Of a DNA stretch of 64,000 nucleotides, positions 54,290 to 64,000 are shown piece after piece (positions within the stretch are counted from its first letter, which is position 1; each line of letters starts with the position of its first letter). The stretch lies in the NCBI GenBank assembly GCA_036346275.1, contig CM070722.1, positions 23,707,336 through 23,771,335 on the forward strand. Reading direction: 5' to 3'. The notes below the pieces were generated by a model. It did not search any database and was not told the DNA's origin. It was given only the letters and a program-made list of their open reading frames with translations. The stretch is from Otatea glauca (lineage: Eukaryota; Streptophyta; Magnoliopsida; Poales; Poaceae). The translations under genes and the position numbers were made by a program.

Positions 54290-55744
54290 GCATATAGGGT
54301 CTTTAATAATGCTACTGGACTGGTAGAAGAAACTTATGATGTAAAATTTGATGAATCTAATGGCTCACAAGGTGAGCATGAGAATTTAGATGATGTAGGA
54401 GATGATGACTTGGCACAAGCAATGAAGAAGATGGAAGTGGGTGATATTCGACCAAAAGAAGACAAGGATGAACTTCCCACTCAATCAATGGTGCCTCATG
54501 TTGGAACTCAAGATGAAGAAGAAGAAGAAGAAGAAAAAGAACAAGATTGTCCAGTCTTCATCAAAAGCCATCATAACATTGCTAAGGATCATCCCTTAGA
54601 CCAAATCATTGGTGAATTCAGTAAGGGTGTTCAAACTCGTTCTAGACAAGCTTCTTTTTGTGAACATTACTCTTTTGTCTCGTGTATTGAACCTAAAACA
54701 GTGGAAGAAGCACTAGAAGATGCTGATTGGATAATTGCTATGAAAGAGGAACTTAACAATTTTGAAAGAAACAAAGTCTGGAGCTTAATAAATCGCCCAA
54801 AGGATCACAATGTTATTGGTACAAAATGGGTGTTCAGAAATAAGCAAGATGAAAATGGAGTGGTGATAAGGAGTAAAGCCAGACTTGTAGCTCAAGGATT
54901 TACTCAAATAGAAGGACTAGACTATGGAGAGACTTATGCCCCAGTGGCTCGTCTTGAAACTATTCGGTTTCTTCTTGCCTTTGCTGCTCATTTTAATATT
55001 ACTCTATTTCAAATGGATGTAAAAAGTGCATTTCTAAATGGATTCATTGATGAAACTGTCTATGTTGAACAACCACCTGGTTTTGAAGACCCAAACTTGC
55101 CAAATCATGTGTATAAATTATCTAAGGCACTCTATGGTCTAAAACAAGCTCCCAGAGCTTGGTATGAGCGTCTTAGAGATTTTCTACTCAATAAGAACTT
55201 CAAAACTGGAAAAGTTGATCCAACATTATTTCTAAAAGACATCAATGGAACATTAATGATTTGTCAAATATATGTAGATGATATTATCTTTGGCTGTACT
55301 AATATTTCTCTTTGTAAAGAATTCGGTGACATGATGGCCAAAGAATTCGAGATGTCTATGATTGGGGAACTGTCATTCTTTCTGGGATTTCAAATCAAGC
55401 AATTGAAGGAAGGAACTTTTATCTCACAAGAAAAATATACTAAGGATCTTCTCAAACGCTTCAAAATGGAAGAATGCAAGATTATAAAGACTCCCATGGC
55501 TACTAATACACATCTTGACCAAGATGTGGGAGGTAAGTCTGTTGATCAAAAGCTTTTTAGATCCATGATAGGCTCTTTACTATACTTGACAGCATCTAGG
55601 CCTGATATCATGTTTAGTGTGTGTATGTGTGCTAGATTTCAAGTCGCTTCTAAAGAAATTCACTTAAGTGTCAGAAAAGAATATTTAGATATCTTAAGTT
55701 CACTTCAAGTATTGGTTTATGGTACCCCAAAGGTGCTCCTTTGA
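54149..55744 (+). CDS. Sirevirus-3 integrase C-terminus and reverse transcriptase (open 531-residue fragment)
   Basis: Residues 1-60 are the integrase C-terminal part (RRPNVSYFRVFGCKIYIYKK, GFMLGYSSKSKAYRVFN). Residues 70-135 are an acidic linker (DEEEEEEEKEQ). The RT starts near 190: EEALEDADWIIAMKEELNNF, NVIGTKWVFRNKQDENGVV, KARLVAQGFTQIEGLDY, QMDVKSAFLNGFIDETVYV, LYGLKQAPRAWYERL, the catalytic YVDDIIFG near residue 376, FEMSMIGELSFFLGFQIKQL, and GSLLYLTASRPDIMFSV. All RT catalytic residues are present. After about residue 510 the sequence departs from the family (frameshift), ending at 55744. Confidence 0.9.
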   Translation: MVGRRPNVSYFRVFGCKIYIYKKRTHLGKFQTRCDTGFMLGYSSKSKAYRVFNNATGLVEETYDVKFDESNGSQGEHENLDDVGDDDLAQAMKKMEVGDIRPKEDKDELPTQSMVPHVGTQDEEEEEEEKEQDCPVFIKSHHNIAKDHPLDQIIGEFSKGVQTRSRQASFCEHYSFVSCIEPKTVEEALEDADWIIAMKEELNNFERNKVWSLINRPKDHNVIGTKWVFRNKQDENGVVIRSKARLVAQGFTQIEGLDYGETYAPVARLETIRFLLAFAAHFNITLFQMDVKSAFLNGFIDETVYVEQPPGFEDPNLPNHVYKLSKALYGLKQAPRAWYERLRDFLLNKNFKTGKVDPTLFLKDINGTLMICQIYVDDIIFGCTNISLCKEFGDMMAKEFEMSMIGELSFFLGFQIKQLKEGTFISQEKYTKDLLKRFKMEECKIIKTPMATNTHLDQDVGGKSVDQKLFRSMIGSLLYLTASRPDIMFSVCMCARFQVASKEIHLSVRKEYLDILSSLQVLVYGTPKVLL

Positions 55745-56225
55745 GCTTCTAGGCTACTCAGATTCTGATTATGCCGGATGCAAGATTGATCGTAAGAGCA
55801 CCTCAGGGAGTTGTCATTTGCTTGGAAGTTCTTTAGTTTCTTGGTTTTCTAAAAAGTAAAATTCAGTAGCACTATCTACTGCCGAAGCCGAATATGTGGC
55901 TGCAGGAAGTTGTTGTGCTCAAATTTTATTCATCAAACAAACTTTTTTAGATTTTGGTATAAAATTTGATAATGTGCCTCTACTATGCGATAATGAAAGT
56001 GCAGTGAAAATAGCAAACAATCCGGTCCAACATTCCAGAACTAAGCATATTGAAATTCGACATCACTTTATTCGTGATCATGTTGCTAAAGGAAATGTTA
56101 TGCTTAGTTATGTAAGAACTGAGGACCAATTGGCTGATATTTTCACTAAGCCGCTTAATGAGGCCAAATTTTCAAAATTAAGAAATGAACTAAATATCAT
56201 TGCCTTTTCAAATGTTGTTCGATAA
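55745..56225 (+). pseudogene. Sirevirus-3 RNase H, with frameshift and in-frame stop
   Basis: The pieces LLGYSDSDYAGCKIDRKSTSG (given in part, near 55750-55805) and CHLLGSSLVSWFSKK precede a TAA at 55857. After it the same frame continues with NSVALSTAEAEYVAAGSCCAQ and runs to 56225 as FDNVPLLCDNESAVKIANNP, KHIEIRHHFIRDHV and QLADIFTKPLNEAKF. The D-E-D residues of RNase H are recognisable, but the enzyme is interrupted by the stop and by the frameshift upstream. Confidence 0.83.
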
Positions 56226-58148
56226 TGTCTAACTAAGGGGGAGCAAGTTTGTTCGCTATGCATATCCTGATGCTCATATCCCTTGTTTTCTTACCCCAGC
56301 TTTGTGTGACTTTCTGTTAAAAATCTCTTCGGTTTTCGTAACTCCTTGTTTTTCCGCATCTTCTCTAACTTCAAGCCGCTTCGGATTATGATGCATTTAT
56401 TTCTTTCCTATCGCAATGGCTATAAAAGGCGAACCAGAGCTCTGGGGATGCAATCCTTAACTTAGCTTTTCTCCTTTCTGTTCCAAACTGAGTTCTTCAT
56501 CATGCCGAAAAGACCTTTCAAGGATGATCGGGACGACCCAGAGCTTGCAGAGCTCTGGAGGGATTTTGATCGCACTCTAGCAGAGGTGGCTGAGGGAAGG
56601 GCAGTCGTCAGAGACAGTGCTGCCGTGGACGCTTTCCTTGAAGCTTTCCCTTCTCTCCTCAGGGCCAGAGGAGCGCTCATAGAGGCTCTAGGGCGCGTGC
56701 GTAGGGGTGAAACCTAAGTTCTTGTCTTGTCCTACTCTCTCCAAACATGATTGACCGGGACATTATATATAAATAAAGATATGGTGTTCTAAAATGCTCT
56801 CTGAATCTTGTGTGTTTTCTTAATTGAATGATTATTCATATCCGTACGTCGCAAAACGCAGCTTCGACTAGTCGCACAACACATCGTGTTAGTATCATTA
56901 TTTGCTCTGCTCGATGACTCTCTATTTCGACTAAAACAATGTGGATAAATTCAAAGTGATAATGTCAAGTTAAAATAGCTCTTTGAATAAGTTCTTTTTA
57001 ATAATAATAAAAAATGCTGCTATAAGACTCACCTTTCTATGCTCATTCTTATCCAATCAAAAATTAAAGAAACCAAATTATCATCTGACTTTTTCAGAAA
57101 GTGTCCATATTAAGTATTCGAGTTTTTCAGATGAGTTTAGTTTAAAGAAATACTTAAGCTTATTTGGATATCAAACTCAAACATTCACTGAAATTCTTTT
57201 TTGTGTTATGTTGATTTTGGTTGTTAATCTTAGATATATCTCTTATTTTCAAAATCTTCAGAAATATAGATATGGTGCAGACTGAGAACAACTTAAAGTA
57301 AAGCTACAGGTTCCTACTTGGATCGGACTAATCTCAAACAAAATATCAATGCCAGCCGGACTAAATTTTTGGGTCCGTCGCTGATGGAAGTCCTTAGTCT
57401 TAACTCCATGCAAGGCTAAAACTCCTCCACAACGGACTAAAATTGGTTCAGGCTGAGTATAAATCAATTTGGTCCGGCCCAATTAGTAATCTGTCTAACT
57501 CTGTTTAAATCAAGTCTGCCTCATGATCAAATATTTCTAAAGCCGTTTCTTATCAAATGGATTATATCAAATTCCCTCTTCTTCTCTCAAAAATTTCAAA
57601 ATATGTTTAATATCTTACCTATTGCTTTAAGTCTTACCCATTGCTAACCTGACCCTGTTCGTAGGACTCCCTGTGCTTGTTCAAACCGATTCCAAAAGGA
57701 GGTCCCACCACCTTGCCAGAACTCCTGTTCCCATCCAACTACCCTGGTTAAAGGTGTCAGTAACCAAGGCCTATTTACTCCTGCAAATGCATTCAATGCA
57801 GTAACTCCTTCCATCAAATTCCTCCTTTGTTATATCCTTGCTTGCGCAAACTTCTCTAAGCCGGAAGTTTCTTTTTCTTCTCTGCACCGAAGCAAATCCT
57901 GATCGGGTCTTGGCAACGGTGATCTTCTGACTTTTTGCGCAAGAATCTCCTTCAAGCTCCGTAAGTTCCTTGAAACTTCTCTTTTTCTCTTCAAGTCTCA
58001 AACCCTAGACCTAGTTCTTAGATTTAGTTCTTTCTTTTTTTTCTAGGTCTGCTCTTCTGCTTGAAGAGGGTCTGGTCTTGAGTCTGAGCAATAAGTCAGT
58101 GTTTAGTCAGAAATCAAAATAAGGTCAAAAAATCTAGATAAAAGGGGT
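56226..58148 (+). other. Sirevirus-3 post-pol spacer
   Basis: About 1.9 kb after RNase H. A purine tract TAAGGGGGAG is at 56235. A 71-codon GC-rich frame at 56502-56717 (MPKRPFKDDRDDPELAELWR, ending RVRRGET) stands out in an AT-rich context and follows a TATAAAAGGC at 56423; it matches no domain I know and may be a small ORF of the element. Region 57340-57480 has the GGACYAAAWTTT palindrome motifs of the LTR. Bases 57660-58100 resemble a leader, with no further ORF. Confidence 0.5.
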
Positions 58149-59424
58149 TTGATCGAAAAAATTATTGATAAAGTTAAGAGTAAGAAGCAAAGAAGATCCA
58201 GTTCATCCCATGAATCAAATCTGCCTGAACAACCTCATGGACCAGTACTAATCCCAGATATTCACCATACTGCTCAAGCAAACCGAAAAGTAGTTACTTC
58301 TCACCCAAAAAAAAGGAAAACAAATAATTGATTCTGAGTCATCCTCTGAGGATTGTGCCTATGAACCCGACAGTGAATCTTCTTCAGAGAGTACTGAACT
58401 GGTCTCTGAAATTGACGTCCTTAGCAGTGAAGAACTGTCTAACCTAAGTACTAAGAAATTGAGAGCGGTTCGGTTAGTAAGTGAGAAGATTTGGTTTCCA
58501 GAGTCAAGGGCAGCCCTGGGTGAAAATTTTGTGTCTTTGTTACACAAGAACATATACAATGCTTATCTGAACAAAAGAGATGGAAAAGGAAAGATGATAT
58601 CTGCTCTGTCAACTCACCAATATGTAGAATGGGATCAAGTGAATACTATCATTGGCTCAACTGGACTATTTGACTGCATAAACTCAACTCCTGGACTGAT
58701 AAGAATCATGTCAAACAAAACAATTCCATAGAGTGTCTCAAGTACTCTAGAATTTTATGCATCCTTACTAGTGAACAAACAAAGAAAATATATCATGTTC
58801 ACTCCGAATGGAAAAATAAGAAAAATCAAATCATCTCAGTTTGAGTCAGCAATCGGAGCCTCTAGTCCACTGGCAAATAAGACAAGAATTTTTGAAAAGA
58901 TGTATCCTCATCAGAGGTGGAGATTGAGTGGGGATATGCCTGACCTGCAAGTGTCAGGACACATATACAAAGACACCTCCAGTAAGGACTTTAATCCAAA
59001 TAGAGTGACCTGTCTGTATGAAGAAGCAAATGTTCTGCTGTTAATACTGAGGCACACAATCTATCCCAAGTCTGGATATAAGGAAGGAGTGACCTCAGTT
59101 CTAGCATGGTTATTGCATCTTATTTTATCAAGACAGCCTATAGATCTAGTTGATTACTTCATTGGACAAATGGAGGAGGCCATCTACAAAAAGTTCAGTA
59201 GTTCTTTGCCTTTTGCCCAGCTAATCACTGAAGTCCTGTTGGCTCAAGACATAATTTCTCAAAATGATCTAAATAAGGAATTCAAGTGCTTTCCAAAGAA
59301 ATATAACATGCATCAAGCCTCTGGACAAAGTTTGAGGATCACTGGTTTCCTTCAAAGAGTGCCAGAAAATCAACCAGTACCAGCTGAAGAGAAAAGTGAA
59401 GAAAGGGCAGAAGCTGAAAAATGA
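58149..59424 (+). pseudogene. Sirevirus-3 extra ORF downstream of pol (env-position), first part
   Basis: A long reading frame sits where some Sireviruses carry an extra, so-called env-like gene. It starts at 58149 (MIEKIIDKVKSKKQRRSSSS), shifts frame at an A run (58305-58312), continues with a Ser/Glu-rich stretch (IDSESSSEDCAYEPDSESSS), and runs through one TAG (58729-58731, probably once CAG) to a 217-residue frame at 58771-59424. Readable motifs are FEKMYPHQRWRLSGDMPDL, CLYEEANVLLLILRHTIYP, GVTSVLAWLLHLILSRQPID and SLPFAQLITEVLLAQDI. The pattern recalls the putative plant transposon protein domain found in other plant repeats; this is from memory. No signal peptide or clear membrane anchor is seen. 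Confidence 0.6.
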
Positions 59425-60304
59425 GTTTAACAGAAACAGTTTTAGAGATTTTTCCCAAGCACAAGAAAGTGACTCCTGGCATCAATCCTATGAAAGACAT
59501 CATCAAGCCTATGAGAGTCATCATATGTCTGATCAGAGTAGAAATGACAGAGAACCTAGTGTTCAAAGAGGAAACAAAGGGAAGACTCTGAGTCACCATA
59601 CTCCAGAAGCAACTGAAGTGATTCATGGAAGTGAATCGTGGAAAATGGATGATGATGCCACTCAAAATCTTTCATGTTCAGTTGATAGAACCTTAGATGA
59701 AGAGCAACAATTCTATCACTTTCAAGAGTCAGCAGCTGCAGCAAGGTTCATTGAAGCACAAACCTTCAGACCAGGAGCCCATGAAAATGAAGCAGGAGGA
59801 TCTGGGATGCCCCAACAATTTGAAACCTATTATCCTCCATCATCAACTCATCCTGAGCATGATCAAAGGGATACTTTTCCTGGTTGGGAAAGTCTGTTTG
59901 ACTGTCAGTATCCTATCCCATCTTCTCCAAAGTATAATGAGCAAGCACAAGATAATACATTTCAGGCTCAAGAAAATGTCTTTGACTTTCAACCTTCTTG
60001 GTTTTCAACCTTTGAGCAACAATATTATGCTGATCAAAGAGAATTCCAAACAAGATACCTGGAAGATCATAATACAGCAGCTCTAAGATATGAGGAACAA
60101 ACAAAATTTCAAAATAAAGTCATGTCCAGATTTGACCACCTAAGCAAAAATCAGGACAATCTTAGAAAGCATGTCCAACAGCTTGATACTAATCAAAATT
60201 TGATAAAGGACAAACTGTATGACATGAACCAGAAAATGGATGATCAGTACAAGAAACTGAGAAATCAAGTTGAAGCTGCAAGTACATCACATACAAGCAA
60301 TTAG
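59396..60304 (+). CDS. Sirevirus-3 extra ORF, second part: Gln/His-rich with coiled-coil end
   Basis: A 302-residue frame that overlaps the end of the previous one by 29 bases in another frame; a one-base change in an A run near 59420 would join them. Residues 1-110 are rich in Ser, His, Gln and Asp (WHQSYERHHQAYESHHMSDQ). Residues 110-215 are rich in Gln, Phe, Tyr and Pro. Residues 215-300 are a likely coiled coil (FDHLSKNQDNLRKHVQQLDT, LYDMNQKMDDQYKKLRNQVE). I recognise no family. A low-complexity plus coiled-coil layout suggests a structural or RNA/protein-binding role, which is inference. Confidence 0.6.
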   Translation: MKKGQKLKNEFNRNSFRDFSQAQESDSWHQSYERHHQAYESHHMSDQSRNDREPSVQRGNKGKTLSHHTPEATEVIHGSESWKMDDDATQNLSCSVDRTLDEEQQFYHFQESAAAARFIEAQTFRPGAHENEAGGSGMPQQFETYYPPSSTHPEHDQRDTFPGWESLFDCQYPIPSSPKYNEQAQDNTFQAQENVFDFQPSWFSTFEQQYYADQREFQTRYLEDHNTAALRYEEQTKFQNKVMSRFDHLSKNQDNLRKHVQQLDTNQNLIKDKLYDMNQKMDDQYKKLRNQVEAASTSHTSN

Positions 60305-60306
60305 TT

Positions 60307-60636
60307 ATGGATGAGACATCAGTTAGATCATCTTTCAGAATTCACTGGGATGCCTTGCTCGACTACACTCGCTTAGCACATGATTGCATATATGATATTG
60401 GTGACGTCCTTGCTGAAACTAGCACTATGAATGAATCTTTGGATCAAATTCAGTCAGATCTTCAACTGTTGATTATCCAGCCAGGCGACCTAGACTATCC
60501 AAGTTGGCATGATCAAGCTATGTCTCAAGGGCCAGAAAATCAAAGCCAAGAAGCTGCTGATGATAAACCAGTCTCTCCTCCAAAGAAAAGCTCAGCTCAG
60601 GGCCAGCTCAAAAGAGTCTTTTCTAGGCGCAAGTAG
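60307..60636 (+). CDS. Sirevirus-3 small terminal ORF
   Basis: A 109-residue frame beginning two bases after the previous stop. It is acidic in the middle (DVLAETSTMNESLDQIQSDL, QPGDLDYPSWHDQAMSQGPE) and basic at the end (PPKKSSAQGQLKRVFSRRK). No known domain. The tight spacing suggests it is read-on from, or a frameshifted continuation of, the preceding ORF. Confidence 0.5.
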   Translation: MDETSVRSSFRIHWDALLDYTRLAHDCIYDIGDVLAETSTMNESLDQIQSDLQLLIIQPGDLDYPSWHDQAMSQGPENQSQEAADDKPVSPPKKSSAQGQLKRVFSRRK

Positions 60637-60994
60637 GGGCCCTTTTTGGCTATTGATGCCAAAGGGGGAGTAAAACCTCATAGCCATAGTCTCTTTAGTT
60701 CTTTTCTAGGCTGGATTATATAAAGACAAGTAGTTAAGTATATGAGACTTATGTGTTCTTGTCCTTTGTGTGCTACATTTATGATCTTTATATATGGCTG
60801 TTTAGATGCTATATGCTCTGATACACTCTTTAATACTCTGCTCTGATATGAATTATAGCATGCATTCATTAAGGGGGAGAAAATTCACTCATAAATTCTG
60901 CTGTCAGTCTACTCAGCTAACTCTGTTTTGCAGAATAAATGAGATATTATTAACTAAAAGGTATGTTGTCATCAATTACCAAAAAGGGGGAGAT
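60637..60994 (+). promoter_or_regulatory. Repeated polypurine tracts ahead of the Sirevirus-3 3' LTR
   Basis: Three purine tracts occur in 340 bases: AAAGGGGGAGTAAAA at 60661, TAAGGGGGAGAAAATTC at 60870, and AAAAAGGGGGAGATTG at 60981. The last abuts the LTR and is the functional plus-strand primer by position. The others are the repeated copies known from Sireviruses. No gene is present in this stretch. Confidence 0.82.
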
Positions 60995-61801
60995 TGATAG
61001 CATCTAGGCACCCCTCAATTCTATTACTGTATTATTATGGTTTTGGTATTGATGACTAAGTTTGTAATACTCAAAGCTTTGAAGAAAATAAGCTGGAATC
61101 TATGATGGAACAAGTTGGGCTAACAAGATTAAGGTATTCAGTTTATAGTTTATGACTTGGGAGATGATTAAAGTCAAATAGCCTAGGTCTATTTTCTTTT
61201 TGGTTGTCCAAAAGAGGGACTTTGCACAAGCAAATAGGTTGTTAGGCAAAGGCAAAACTAGATCTCTCGGAGCAAAAGACACTTAGACTTTATCCTTATG
61301 AAATCATATCTCTTAGTACAACGGACCAAACTTTATCTATCCTTTTCTTCAGTCCGTTGCGTACCTTGAAACTATTCTACGTCAAAACTCCCTTTTAATA
61401 TCTGATCATTAGATATTCGTTTTAATATTCACATATCCTTGATTAAAACCTTCTTTGAAAATCATCCGATTGACAAAGGTTTGCCTATGTATGACGGACC
61501 AAAATATCTTCGGTTTCCCATCTACAGCAGACCAAATATTTGGTCCGGCACCCTTTCAGTTTATAAGTTTTTGGCCGGACGGAATCTTTGATGTCCTTTT
61601 AATCGAAACCTAAAATGAATATTCTCTATCTTCAAAAGAATTTTACTCAGGAAACGGACCAAGCTTTCGTGTTTAAATATCTCAGTCCATTGCTAAAATA
61701 AAAAGCTTGGATAAAAATTTATCTTTATTGAAAAGGTCCTTGGCACCAATCTTCTGAAAAGTCCATGTATGACGGACCAAAAATTTAGTTCGACGTACAT
61801 G
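60995..61801 (+). repeat. 3' LTR of Sirevirus-3, truncated by a gypsy LTR
   Basis: Begins TGATAGCATCTAGGC as the 5' LTR does and follows it for about 760 positions. It ends within the first 71-bp repeat unit (GACGGACCAAAAATTTAG) at the start of the gypsy LTR. It retains a segment (61286-61340) that the 5' LTR has lost. Confidence 0.9.
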
Positions 61802-64000
61802 TGTAACATTCCAAAAATTTGAGATTAGAATGTTTAAATTTGAAAATGAACCATTTGCATTTTTCCCATATTAATTAAATCTTAATTTGAATTTTATATT
61901 TATGAAATGATTTATTTTAACTAATCTATTCATCAAACAAAAGATTTTCAGTTTTAGTTGGCTTCATTATGCTACAAGGAATTTTTCTGTATTTTTGGAG
62001 ATTTTTCTGAATTTATTTGCTATCTATTTCGATTTATTTGCTTTTATTTGAATTTCTGGAATTGCTTAAATTCGGAAAATGATTTTTATTCCGGTTTCCT
62101 TCTCGGGCCGAATCCTTTCCTCCGGCCCGGTCCATTCCTCTCCGTCGGCCCGCTCCGCTCCTCCTCCCTCGGCCCGCTTCGCCCGTGCGGCGCGTTGGCC
62201 CAGCCCATCTTCGAAACCCTAGCGCCATGGGCGTTGGATCTCGATCTGGCGGTCGAGACTCGCCCGCGTGGCCACACGCGTGTGAGCCGTCTGATCGGTG
62301 CCGCGTGGACGGCTAGCGTTGCGCCACGTCGCCTCCGTCTTCTTCGGCCGGACTCTACCGTCGCCGAATCCGCAATCTCGCCGTGATTTCCTCGCCGGAC
62401 ACGTCGATCCGCGCCAAATCATCGCCATCGCGCGCCTATTTAAAGCACCGCACCTGTTCCCTCTCTCTTTTCCGAGAATTGCACTGTCGGCGCCGCCCGA
62501 AGCTCCACTTTGCGCCGCTGCGTCGAGGATCTTCCCCGCCGTCTTTCTTTCTCGCCGGTTATCCTCCGCCGCTTATTTTGGTCTCTTCGAGTTCCCTGCG
62601 TCTCCCTCTTTCTTTTTTCCCCATATCCGAGCGCGTCTCGTCGCGTTTTGCTCCGGCGGCGTCGCCTTCTTCTTCGCCTCCGGCCTTGCCCGCACCAGTG
62701 CTGCCGCCTCGCGTCGTCATTCCCCATCGATGAGCCGTGGCCGTCTGATCTTCCAGTGATTCAAATTTCTAAATTCATCTAAATTCAAGATCTATCTTCC
62801 AGTACCATTCTTTTCAATTTTTGAATTTTATTTGGATTTGTTTTATTTATTTGCTCTCGTTTCGCGTGTAGACGACACAGTCGAAGCTCAAGCAAACCAA
62901 CAGCCAGAGGTAGATCCAGCAAGAGGCAGCGAAGGCAAGTCTTCCTTGAACATATTGATCCCAAATTTTACAAAATGCCTATATTGTTTTAAATTATGCA
63001 TGCTTACTTTATGCAATGTACTTTAAACATAGTTCTAGAGTATAGTTAAATTCGAGTTTGTTATACCCTCATTGGTATTGATCATGTCGAACCTTTGACA
63101 CCCTAGATGATATATACTAGCTGTTTTATTTGGTGATATCCAGTAGATTAGCATGGAACGGTAGAATTGCTTAGTCCAGCTTAAGCGTTTCGGTATTGTG
63201 CCATTATGGGAATCATTTCAAATATTGTTCAAACTTATTTGTGAAAGTGCGGCAATTGGTGTTGCTGCTGTGATTTAAATGAAATAAAGTGGAAATGGTT
63301 TAGACCGGGGCGGATGGATGTTTGGCGGGTGCAGAAAGCACGAGACCTTGGTATGTGAATGTTCCGCCCTATTCAATTAAGGACCGAAGAGTGTGTTACC
63401 ATGGACCGAGCACTACCGTACAACCACAAGTCTATATGGGTACGGCCTGGCTAAATAATTTGTGCGTCTCATTATTAGCTTCCCGGTTGGTGAGTGCCGG
63501 ATGTTGGCGGCGCAAGAGGGGCCTCTGTCTTGGCGGCTAGAACCCTAACATGGTGAAACCTTAGCGGGCGAGGTTAATAGTGGGGTTGTGCATTGTAAAG
63601 GCCTTGTCATGATCTCTATGCCGACACACCAAAGGAAGTGTGTTAAGTGCATGGCAACAAGAGTCGATCATGTCTTATGGGTAAAGTGTACACACTCTGC
63701 AGAGTTAAAACTACTTAAGTAGCCGTGCCCACGGTCAAGGGCAGGCGAGGTACGCTTGCACATTGTAGATTTCATGGTTTTGTTTGAAAGGAAAATGATG
63801 GTTTGGGAATTCGTGAGCAGATGGAACTCTCGGGTTATGGTTTGGCAGATGGAGTCAGTCAGGTAGATGGAACTTGCTTTAATTGTCATATCAAATTCAA
63901 TTACTATACTATTACATTTTGATCAAATGATGCTTTATGAAATTAATATTGGTATTTACAGTTAAACTTTGCTTTATGCTAAAAGAGCCATATTATGCCT
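61802..64000 (+). repeat. Second Tekay-like gypsy LTR, runs off the window
   Basis: Starts TGTAACATTCCAAAAATTTG, close to TGTAACATCCCAAAATTTTG at 11272. It shares the conserved block AACCTTAGCGGG, CATTGTAAAGGC, CTTGTCATGATCTCT, GCCGACACACCAAAGGAAGT and CTCTGCAGAGT (63555-63710 against 13555-13710). The first 2199 bases are visible. A GC-rich block at 62095-62760 includes GCCCR-type motifs and CTATTTAAAGCACC, a TATA-like box at 62437, and yields long ORFs without domains. It is either the 5' LTR of a complete element or a solo LTR. The candidate target duplication is ACATG (61797-61801). Confidence 0.85.

Larger units (their letters stand above)
48716..61801 (+). mobile_element. Sirevirus (Ty1/copia) element Sirevirus-3, nearly complete
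   Basis: Full order visible: 5' LTR, Met-tRNA primer site, gag with zinc knuckle, coiled-coil segment, second zinc knuckle, protease, integrase, RT, RNase H, a 4.4-kb post-pol region with extra ORFs, several purine tracts and the 3' LTR. The 3' LTR is cut at 61801 by a gypsy LTR. The LTRs are near-identical over their shared 800 bases apart from a 50-odd-base deletion, so insertion was recent. The extra post-pol ORFs and repeated purine tracts place it in the Sirevirus group. Left flank GTTGT (48711-48715) is the target duplication candidate. Confidence 0.9.

Noticed and set aside
62034..62782. ORFs of up to 153 codons on both strands near the right edge
   Set aside because: They fall within the GC-rich promoter-like part of a gypsy LTR and show no domain or conservation with the first LTR.

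Overview
The window is nuclear DNA of a flowering plant. Coding sense is split by GT-AG introns, and the repeats are plant-type: Sirevirus-like Ty1/copia elements with a Met-tRNA primer site, a chromodomain-bearing Ty3/gypsy (Tekay-like) element, and hAT DNA transposons with 8-bp target duplications. The repeat families and sequence style suggest a monocot, probably a grass; this is inference, since no species marker is present.

One host gene is recognised: an apparently intact 19-exon gene (CDS 28280-42587, +) for the mitochondrial pyruvate dehydrogenase E2 subunit, dihydrolipoamide acetyltransferase. Its exons sum to 1455 nt (484 residues plus stop) and give a presequence, one lipoyl domain, a peripheral-subunit-binding domain and the acetyltransferase core with the DHRVFDG active site. 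The rest of the window is mostly transposon sequence.

Layout. 1-7571: 3' part of a decayed Sirevirus-like copia element (copia-1, +) with its 3' LTR. 7572-14400: the remainder of a gypsy chromovirus (+) with its 3' LTR. 14401-22248: copia-2 (-), same family as copia-1, ending in its 5' LTR. 22249-27976: a hAT element with a broken transposase gene (-) and a nested 595-bp hAT MITE. The simplest history is stepwise nesting: hAT, then copia-2, then gypsy, then copia-1; several left-hand ends lie outside the window. The hAT terminus is only about 300 bp from the E2 start codon.

Inside the E2 gene, intron 7 holds a roughly 650-bp tandem duplication and two hAT-like insertions. Intron 9 (6.2 kb) holds a 3.8-kb gag-only LTR retrotransposon and a solo LTR. 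Downstream, 43668-48715 is the 5' LTR and leader of another copia element carrying a 3.3-kb solo Sirevirus LTR. 48716-61801 is a nearly complete, young Sirevirus (gag, protease, integrase, RT, RNase H, then a 2.5-kb extra ORF region, then the 3' LTR). That 3' LTR is cut by a second gypsy LTR of the same family as the one at 11272-14400, which runs off the right edge.

The retroelement genes work as gag-pol units but all are broken by stops, frameshifts or duplications. I see no operon, CRISPR array, rRNA gene or convincing tRNA gene.
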